DNA of 64,000 nucleotides from Pseudomonas sp. P8_241 (lineage in GTDB: Bacteria; Pseudomonadota; Gammaproteobacteria; Pseudomonadales; Pseudomonadaceae), in assembly GCF_034008315.1 (NCBI RefSeq), contig NZ_CP125377.1, forward strand, positions 5,024,501-5,088,500, written 5' to 3'. The notes under the pieces were generated by a model. That model did no database searches. It worked only from the letters and a program-made list of their open reading frames with translations, and was not told where the DNA came from. The position numbers and the translations under genes were made by a program. This document shows, piece by piece, positions 1-6,703 of this stretch (position 1 is its first letter; every line of letters begins with the position of its first letter).

Positions 1-1153
1 CCAAAGCAGCAGAGCAGCTAACATTAAGCAACGTAGAAATGGTGCTATAAGCCCCGATTTCTAACTCAACCTTGCGCGGGTGTTGGAAAATTTCATCTCG
101 GGCAAGACCTTTGGCAGCTGTTACACATTCACGCACGTTCTTATCACAGAGGTCCAAGATACCTAATACCGTGCCAGTCATGATTTCATTGTGGTTATTC
201 ATGAAAGCTGCCGCTCCAGCATCTACGAAAGCTGAAATGACCTTTCCGCGAACCATGGAGAGCCTTCGACCCACCTTCATGCCCTGGATTTCTTTGACAA
301 GCTGATTTTTCTGGTGGTCACCAAGGACAAGGCACAAGATTTCAAAGACCTTATCCCACTCAAGGATGCCCATCTCTACACCATCTTCCAAATCAAGAAT
401 GGCGTAGCAGAAGTCATCAGAGACCTCCATCAGATTAGCCAGCGGATGACGGCACCGCCAACCATCACCCAGTTTCAACAAACCAGTCGCATCGGCCACT
501 TCATTGAACAAATCCAACTCAGAGCAGTAAATACCGTATTTGTTCTGGAGAGGTCTTTGCAGGTTTATAGCATCACCCGACAGCCAGGGATACTTAATGA
601 AAGCCCCCAATGACGCATAGGTCAGGCGCATCCCTCCTTCATACGGATGATACTCTGAGGTGGTTAAAACCCTAAACCCTTGGGCATTACCTTCAAATCG
701 ACGCAAATCAGTAGCTTCATTGAATGGCAAGTGTTCAATCATCTTTGCTCCAACATCACTGGAGAACCAGTGACGAATAGCTTCTTCACCTGTATGTCCA
801 AATGGAGGGTTACCAATGTCATGAGCCAAACAAGCAGTTTGGACAATATCACCAATATCAGAAGCTGAATGTTGCCCAGGGATAAGTCTTTCATTCAGCA
901 GCTCTTGGCCTACTCTCACGCCCAACGTGCGACCAACGCAAGCGACTTCCAGGCTGTGTGTGAGTCGATTATGAACATGGTCATTGGTAGCGAGAGGATG
1001 AACCTGAGTCTTCCTTGCGAGCCGCCTGAAAGCCCCGGAAAAAACAACCTTGTCATGATCCGAGTGGAAAGGTGAACGGCCCAGCTCAGATTTAGGAGGC
1101 CGGCCGCCAAGACGAGTGTTATTCAGCAACTTATCCCAACTCATGCTTTCCAT
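1..1153 (-). CDS. dgt: Deoxyguanosinetriphosphate triphosphohydrolase-like protein (partial, runs off left edge)
   Basis: HD-superfamily nucleotide triphosphohydrolase that would cleave dGTP to deoxyguanosine and triphosphate. Read on the minus strand from ATG 1153, 384 residues are visible without a stop. The family signatures are clear: RSPFHSDHDKVVFSGAFRRL near residues 26-44, KTQV and NDHVHNRLTHSLE near 48-69 (metal-ligand His66), LAHDIGNPPFGH at 109-120 (the HD pair), and FEGNAQGFRVLT further on. An ATG at 1144 is an alternative start, but GAGAGG lies about 5 bases before the ATG at 1153. Base composition is clearly more AT-rich than the rest of the window, which suggests acquisition. 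The C-terminus is outside the window. Housekeeping or anti-phage role cannot be decided from this sequence. Confidence 0.92.
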   Translation of the reverse strand, partial: MESMSWDKLLNNTRLGGRPPKSELGRSPFHSDHDKVVFSGAFRRLARKTQVHPLATNDHVHNRLTHSLEVACVGRTLGVRVGQELLNERLIPGQHSASDIGDIVQTACLAHDIGNPPFGHTGEEAIRHWFSSDVGAKMIEHLPFNEATDLRRFEGNAQGFRVLTTSEYHPYEGGMRLTYASLGAFIKYPWLSGDAINLQRPLQNKYGIYCSELDLFNEVADATGLLKLGDGWRCRHPLANLMEVSDDFCYAILDLEDGVEMGILEWDKVFEILCLVLGDHQKNQLVKEIQGMKVGRRLSMVRGKVISAFVDAGAAAFMNNHNEIMTGTVLGILDLCDKNVRECVTAAKGLARDEIFQHPRKVELEIGAYSTISTLLNVSCSAAL

Positions 1154-1752
1154 GACAGCCTCTCAAACCACTTATATAATACCCGACATAATAGCTTATT
1201 TGGATTACATTTCAAAATCCATTTATAACCCTAAACTCAAGACGCCCCCAAAGACTTGATTTTCAGCCCGCCAATCGCTATCTATTCACAATAACAAACC
1301 GCCCTACCCTACCAATTTAAAAACGAACTCAACTTCAGACCTACCACACGAAAATATTTATCAAACCGCTGTGCTTTTTTTTCAGAAAACAACTTTCATT
1401 TACTTTGATGTGTCATTGAAGAACTGACGCGTCACAACCCTTAAGCTCAACAACACCAGAAGTCTGCGCGGCGAACCAATCGAGCAGCTGACCAACGCTG
1501 CTGCCCGCGCCTGTTTTGACCAACAAGACACGCCGCAGGTGTCACTGGAAGTTACCGACCGTTCCAACCTCTAATTGAGTTTCGATAGATCGGCCATATC
1601 ACCCTACTTTATGGCGGATCCCCCCTCTCAGTTTTAAATACACTCAAGTCTAACGGAATCGCCCTACAGCTCACGCCGAGCAAACTGATCGCAAAGTCGG
1701 CGTTTATCAGGGAACAATCAGCCTCCCTCTGTTCGACAGATGAGAGTGTTCC
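1154..1752. other. Gene-poor, AT-rich intergenic region
   Basis: About 600 bases separate the dGTPase start from the receiver gene. The part up to about 1420 is AT-rich and I see no convincing reading frame in it. A short GC-richer open stretch at 1428-1574 may be a gene remnant and is listed separately. The promoters of both flanking genes should lie here, but I could not pick a strong -35/-10 pair. Confidence 0.5.
1428..1574 (+). pseudogene. Possible C-terminal gene remnant
   Basis: From just after a TGA at 1425-1427 to a TAA at 1572-1574 there is an open stretch of 48 codons with GC-rich, protein-like codon use. It reads RVTTLKLNNTRSLRGE at the start and ends QVSLEVTDRSNL. It has no ATG, GTG or TTG start at its beginning and no ribosome-binding site. 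It could be the surviving 3' end of a gene lost when the neighbouring AT-rich DNA was inserted. I do not recognise the family, and chance openness is possible. Confidence 0.3.
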
Positions 1753-2145
1753 ATGGCTGACGACGATCTACGCATTCTCCTGGTGGAAGACCACCCCTTC
1801 CAGCTCAGAGCGACTCAATACTTGCTGGAAAGTTATGGTTTCACCCAATTGACCGCCACCGACAGTGCCAAAGGCGCCATGCAAAAAATGCTCGGAGCCG
1901 CGCAACCCTTTGATATTCTTTTATGTGATCAATGCTTACCTGACTTGACTGGGCTCGACCTGGTGCAGTTCGCCAGTCATCGCGGAATGATCAGACAAGC
2001 CATTCTTCTCAGCAGCCTGACATCTACTGAGTTGGACGGGCTCGAGAAACAAGCGACTGAATACGGACTGCCATTGCTCGGATACTTGATCAAACCACTG
2101 AAACAAACAGAATTCAGAAATTTATTGACCTTGGCAACATTATAA
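1753..2145 (+). CDS. Single-domain response regulator (receiver only)
   Basis: A 130-residue protein that is one CheY-like receiver domain with no output domain. The acidic pair is in LLVEDHP, the phospho-acceptor is Asp59 in LLCDQCLPDLTG, and the conserved lysine is Lys114 in YLIKPL. GAGAG sits about 8 bases before the ATG. It precedes a NarL-type regulator and a BvgS/EvgS-type hybrid kinase on the same strand, so it may be an extra phosphate acceptor or sink for that kinase (inference). The P. aeruginosa Roc systems have a similar kinase/regulator pair, and in one of them the additional receiver protein carries an EAL domain, which is absent here. Confidence 0.88.
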   Translation: MADDDLRILLVEDHPFQLRATQYLLESYGFTQLTATDSAKGAMQKMLGAAQPFDILLCDQCLPDLTGLDLVQFASHRGMIRQAILLSSLTSTELDGLEKQATEYGLPLLGYLIKPLKQTEFRNLLTLATL

Positions 2146-2286
2146 AAAACACCACCAAAACAGCAGATAACTAATCCTCATAAAGCTTACAAGAGATGAC
2201 ACCCAAGACCACGGATAATTTGTGTGATCTTTCAAGATTTCTTATAAAAAACCCAGTTGCCATGTAGTCCGCTTCTCCTTCGAGTG

Positions 2287-2300
2287 TAGGATTTTTCCTA
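2287..2300. promoter_or_regulatory. Palindrome TAGGA-TTTT-TCCTA upstream of the NarL/BvgA-type regulator
   Basis: A perfect 5-bp inverted repeat with a 4-base spacer, about 90-104 bases before the ATG at 2391. A -10-like TATATT at 2299-2304 partly overlaps it and has no good -35, which suits an activator-dependent promoter. BvgA-type regulators bind inverted heptads close to TTTCCTA, and half of this palindrome is exactly TTTCCTA. Autoregulation by the encoded regulator is inference. Confidence 0.4.
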
Positions 2301-2390
2301 TATTGATGCTACAGGTCAGTCCGTTCACACGTGAGCCAAACCATCTGAGCTAAGGTGCGCGCTTTATCTGAGCTCGCATGGGATTTTATT

Positions 2391-3017
2391 ATGAACTCCG
2401 TTTTTATTGTCGATGACCACCCAGTCATCCGCCTTGCCGTTCGAATGTTACTGGAACACGAAGGTTACAAAGTTGTCGGCGAAACGGATAACGGGGTCGA
2501 CGCTATGCAAATGGTTCGCGAATGCATGCCTGACCTCGTCATTCTCGACATCAGCATCCCGAAGCTGGACGGTCTGGAAGTACTTTCCCGTTTCAATGCC
2601 ATGAGTACCCCGCTGAAAACACTCGTATTGACAGCACAATGCCCGACACTTTTCGGCATTCGCTGCATGCAGTCAGGAGCCTCTGGTTATGTGTGCAAAC
2701 AAGAGGACCTGAGTGAACTCGTCAGTGCGATTAAAGCGGTGTTATCAGGTTACAACTACTTTCCCAGCGAAGCCTTGAATCCCGTGCGTGGCGATGAAGC
2801 ACGCTGCGCCGAACTGGAGCTCTTCAAGTCGGTGAACGACCGGGAACTGATGGTGCTGCAACTTTTTGCACAAGGGCGCACCAACAAGGAAATTGCCAAA
2901 GGCATGTTCCTCAGCAACAAGACCGTGAGTACTTATAAAAAAAGACTCATGCAAAAACTCAAGGCCAAATCTCTGGTTGAACTCATTGAGATGGCAAAAC
3001 GCAACGCACTTGTGTGA
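2391..3017 (+). CDS. NarL/LuxR-family response regulator, BvgA/EvgA type
   Basis: A 208-residue two-domain regulator. The N-terminal receiver has FIVDDHP, phospho-acceptor Asp53 in LVILDISIP and a lysine in YVCKQED. The C-terminal LuxR-type helix-turn-helix has REL, FAQGRTNKEIAKGMFLSNKT and VSTYKKRLMQKL. An upstream in-frame ATG at 2355 would add 12 residues, but homologues begin at MNSVFIVDDHP, so ATG 2391 is chosen. The gene is followed 8 bases later by the hybrid kinase, so the two are very probably co-transcribed and form a cognate pair. RocA1 and EvgA are the closest recognisable relatives; target genes are unknown. Confidence 0.9.
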   Translation: MNSVFIVDDHPVIRLAVRMLLEHEGYKVVGETDNGVDAMQMVRECMPDLVILDISIPKLDGLEVLSRFNAMSTPLKTLVLTAQCPTLFGIRCMQSGASGYVCKQEDLSELVSAIKAVLSGYNYFPSEALNPVRGDEARCAELELFKSVNDRELMVLQLFAQGRTNKEIAKGMFLSNKTVSTYKKRLMQKLKAKSLVELIEMAKRNALV

Positions 3018-3025
3018 GAGCCTGA

Positions 3026-6000
3026 ATGCCCAGTCGTTTAATGGATGATCTGATACGGGTAACAACAGGTTTATGCCTGAGCATTCTTGTGTCCGCGGCG
3101 CAGGCCAGTGAGAACTACAGGTTGCTCGGACGCTCAAAGGCCGGAAATCTGGAAGTTCAACTGGATGAATCACAACGACAATGGCTCAAACAGAAACGCG
3201 AACTGAGTCTCGGCACTTCGGCTCCCGATTATCCACCTTTTGATCTGACCACCAGCCGTCACGACTACGAAGGGTACACCGCTGACTACGCTGGTATCCT
3301 GAGCAAAATTACCGGATTGCCCATCAAGGTTCAGCGCTTCGAGTCGCGCGGGGCGGCAATCGCCGCACTGGAAAACGGCGAAGTCGATCTGCTTGGTACC
3401 GCCAATGGATACGAAGCCAGCAATGCCGACATTGCCCTTTCCACTCCCTATGCCGTGGATCAGCCTGTCCTGGTGACCCGGGAGGGAGAAACCCGGTCCC
3501 TGACCGAAGGTCTTGCAGGACTGCGTCTGAGCATGGTGTATCACTATTTGCCGCTGTCGGAGGTCAAGGCGCTGTACCCCAACGCAATGATCACGTCCTA
3601 TCCTTCCTACCAGAACGCAATAAACGCCGTCGCCTTCGATCAGGCGGACGTTTTCCTGGGCGATACCATTTCAACCCACTACATGATCAACAAGGGGTAC
3701 CTGAACAATATTCGCATGGCCAACTTCGGCAAACACGAAGCCCATGGTTTCAGCTTCGCCGTACGCAAGAGTCACCGGGAACTGCTCGGCATCATCAACA
3801 CGCTGATCGCCGCCATTCCGGTCAGTGAACGAGAAAGTATCGCCAAACGGTGGAGCGCGGGCAGCGACATTCTCCTGACCGACCAAAAGCTGCAACTCAC
3901 CGACCGTGAGGAGCGCTGGCTGATGCAACATCCAATCGTGCGTGTAGTTGCCAATGAAGCATTTGCACCGCTGACCTTTTTTGACAGCGATGGCAAACTT
4001 CGCGGCGTCACGGCCGACCTGCTTGAATTGATCAGACTACGCACCGGTTTGCGCTTTGATATCCGCCGCAGCCGAAGCGATGACGAGATGATCGAACAAA
4101 TCAAAAACAATCAGACCGACGTGATCGCAGCCCTGCTTCCCAGCACCCAACGTCAAACCACGCTGAACTTCACCCGCCCCTTTCTCGAAAACTCCTACGT
4201 CCTGTTGACCCGTAAAGCTACCGACAGCCCGACCAATCTTTCGCAACTTGATGACAAACGCCTGGCAATTGCCCGAGGCAATCCGCTGATGGAATATCTG
4301 CGCAGGGAGTTCCCCCGGATCAAATTGATTGAAACTGCAGACACTTTCAGCGCTGTTGAAATGCTCGCCGAAGGGGCGGTGAACTCGTTGATTACTGCCA
4401 ACTATTTCATCTCGTCCCAACTGTTCGAACACACATTGCAGATCAGCACGACCATCGGCACCGAACAGGCCGCGTTCTCTCTCGCCACCGCTCAGGAAGC
4501 CAAGGAGCTGAATGCCATTCTCGACAAGGCACTGCTGAGCATCGCGCCTGAAGAACTGGGCATCATCAACAGCCGCTGGCGGGGTTATTCCGCATCCTCG
4601 CAAAGCACTTGGCGAAACTATCACCGGGTGTTCTATCAGATCGTCATCGGGGCAGGTGTGTTGCTGCTGATTTCCGTTGCCTGGAACGATTACATGCGGC
4701 GTCAGATCAAGCAGCGCAAAGCAGCCGAGCGTGCACTGAACGACCAATACGAGTTCATGCGATCGCTGGTCAATGGCACACCGCATCCCATTTACGTACG
4801 CGATCGCCAGGGCCTGCTGCAAAGCTGCAACGACAGCTATCTGCGAGCGTTCAGTGCCAGACGCGAAGATGTCATTGGCAAAAGTGTCATGCAAGGGACC
4901 ATCAGCAACGTGTTCGAGGCTCGGGAGTACCAGGCTGATTACCAGCGGGTCATCGCCGAAGGACGACCGTTGATTGTCGATCGGGAGTTGCACATCGGCG
5001 GGCGACGGCTGACGATTTATCATTGGATTCTTCCCTATCGCAATTCCCGCGGTGAAGTACAAGGGATCATCGGCGGCTGGATCGACATCAGTGAACGGCG
5101 ACAACTGTTCGATGATCTACGGTGTGCGAAAGAGCGTGCCGATGACGCCAACCGCGCCAAAAGTACGTTCCTGGCGACCATGAGCCATGAAATCCGTACA
5201 CCGATGAATGCGATCATCGGCATGCTCGAACTGACGCTAAAACGCATTGATCAGCAGCATCCAGATCGTCCGGCTATCGATGTCGCGTACAACTCGGCGA
5301 AGGATCTGCTGGATCTGATTGGCGACATTCTCGACATCGCCCGGATTGAATCCGGACACCTGAGTCTGAGCCCTGAGCGCGTCAACCCAGGTGAACTAGT
5401 GGCGTCGGTGGTTCGAATATTCGATGGCCTGGCGCGACAGAAAAAGCTCGAGCTTTCACTGGAATTCCATCCCGTCCGGCCGACAATCGATCTTCTGCTC
5501 GACCCGTTACGCTTCAAGCAAGTGCTGTCGAACCTGATCAGCAATGCCATCAAGTTTACGGAACGGGGTCAGGTCAAAGTGATTGTCGAGCTGCAAGACG
5601 CCGCGAAGCCCGAACAAGTGCAGTTACGTTTACAAGTCCACGACAGTGGTATTGGCATTAGCGATCAGGATCAACAGCGCCTGTTCGAACCTTTCGCCCA
5701 GGCCGCCAACGCCGTGCAGTCCGCCAGAGGTGGTGCCGGGCTAGGTCTCGTGATCAGCCGTAACTTGTGCGAAATGATGGGCGGCAGCTTGCAACTGAAC
5801 AGTCAGCCGGGCGTCGGCACTCAGGTCGAGGTATCTCTCTTGCTAGAAACGCTGCCTGTGCAGCATTTAGCACAACCAGCCGAGGTACAGATCAATGTCG
5901 CCAAAGCCCCGCTGAATGTACTGGTGGTCGACGATCACTCGGCCAATCGCTTGCTCATGTGCCAGCAACTGGAGTTTCTCGGACATCGATACCAAGTCGC

Positions 6001-6655
6001 GATGGATGGTCGGGAAGGATTCGATGCGTGGAAAATCGAGCCGTTTGATCTGGTTATTGCGGACTGCAACATGCCCATCATGAGCGGCTACGAATTGGCT
6101 CGAGCCATTCGCAGACATGAGCACCAACACAGACGCCCTGCTTGCACCATTCTTGGCTTCACCGCCAACGCTCAGCCCGAAGAAATACAACGCTGCAAAA
6201 AGGCCGGGATGAATGATTGCCTGTTCAAACCCCTTCCTCTGAACGCCCTGAGTCAATGGGTTGAAGGGGTAAAACCGCGCATCGACAAGCCTGCATTCAG
6301 TCTGCAGGGGCTACACCTGCTGACGGGAGGAAACCCGGTGCTGGACAGGCGCTTGTTGACCGAGTTGCTGGACAGCAACCGTCAGGACCTGCAAATACTG
6401 CAGTCGTTATCTCAGACCGGGGACAAACAGGCATTGCTCGACATCGCACACAAAATCAAGGGTGCAGCACGGATCGTGCAAGCCTCTCGCTTGATCGAAA
6501 GTTGCGAGGCGCTCGAAACTACCTGCCAAGGGATCTTCAATGACAACGAAATGGCCGTTTACATAAAAAGCCTTCAGCGCGCCATGGATGAACTGGAGCA
6601 TGCATTGCGGATACAAATCAGAAAAAACGACGAAAGCAGAATGACAGAGCCTTAA
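3026..6655 (+). CDS. BvgS/EvgS-type unorthodox hybrid sensor kinase
   Basis: A 1209-residue inner-membrane phosphorelay kinase. In order: signal peptide (about 1-28), two tandem periplasmic type-3 solute-binding (Venus flytrap) domains (about 50-280 and 300-525), a transmembrane helix (about 535-555), a PAS domain (about 570-690), HisKA with His721 in MSHEIRTPMNA, HATPase with GAGLGLVIS, a receiver with Asp1013 in VIADCNMPIMSG, and a C-terminal HPt with His1142 in DIAHKIKGAAR. All four phosphorelay sites are intact. It starts 8 bases after the regulator gene. Relatives are BvgS, EvgS and RocS1. The ligand is unknown; solute-binding domains of this type often bind amino acids or nicotinate-like compounds. 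Confidence 0.93.
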   Translation: MPSRLMDDLIRVTTGLCLSILVSAAQASENYRLLGRSKAGNLEVQLDESQRQWLKQKRELSLGTSAPDYPPFDLTTSRHDYEGYTADYAGILSKITGLPIKVQRFESRGAAIAALENGEVDLLGTANGYEASNADIALSTPYAVDQPVLVTREGETRSLTEGLAGLRLSMVYHYLPLSEVKALYPNAMITSYPSYQNAINAVAFDQADVFLGDTISTHYMINKGYLNNIRMANFGKHEAHGFSFAVRKSHRELLGIINTLIAAIPVSERESIAKRWSAGSDILLTDQKLQLTDREERWLMQHPIVRVVANEAFAPLTFFDSDGKLRGVTADLLELIRLRTGLRFDIRRSRSDDEMIEQIKNNQTDVIAALLPSTQRQTTLNFTRPFLENSYVLLTRKATDSPTNLSQLDDKRLAIARGNPLMEYLRREFPRIKLIETADTFSAVEMLAEGAVNSLITANYFISSQLFEHTLQISTTIGTEQAAFSLATAQEAKELNAILDKALLSIAPEELGIINSRWRGYSASSQSTWRNYHRVFYQIVIGAGVLLLISVAWNDYMRRQIKQRKAAERALNDQYEFMRSLVNGTPHPIYVRDRQGLLQSCNDSYLRAFSARREDVIGKSVMQGTISNVFEAREYQADYQRVIAEGRPLIVDRELHIGGRRLTIYHWILPYRNSRGEVQGIIGGWIDISERRQLFDDLRCAKERADDANRAKSTFLATMSHEIRTPMNAIIGMLELTLKRIDQQHPDRPAIDVAYNSAKDLLDLIGDILDIARIESGHLSLSPERVNPGELVASVVRIFDGLARQKKLELSLEFHPVRPTIDLLLDPLRFKQVLSNLISNAIKFTERGQVKVIVELQDAAKPEQVQLRLQVHDSGIGISDQDQQRLFEPFAQAANAVQSARGGAGLGLVISRNLCEMMGGSLQLNSQPGVGTQVEVSLLLETLPVQHLAQPAEVQINVAKAPLNVLVVDDHSANRLLMCQQLEFLGHRYQVAMDGREGFDAWKIEPFDLVIADCNMPIMSGYELARAIRRHEHQHRRPACTILGFTANAQPEEIQRCKKAGMNDCLFKPLPLNALSQWVEGVKPRIDKPAFSLQGLHLLTGGNPVLDRRLLTELLDSNRQDLQILQSLSQTGDKQALLDIAHKIKGAARIVQASRLIESCEALETTCQGIFNDNEMAVYIKSLQRAMDELEHALRIQIRKNDESRMTEP

Positions 6656-6703
6656 CTATGCTTGGACGCTAAGCAGTGCGTTAACCCTCCTGGAGAACCT
6701 GCA

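Noticed and set aside
314..868. Plus-strand frames at the left edge
   Set aside because: They are antisense to the dGTPase, whose family motifs are clear on the minus strand.
4037..5104. Long open frame (355 codons) on the minus strand
   Set aside because: It lies antisense to the hybrid kinase, whose domains are unambiguous. It has no domain and is a GC-codon shadow.
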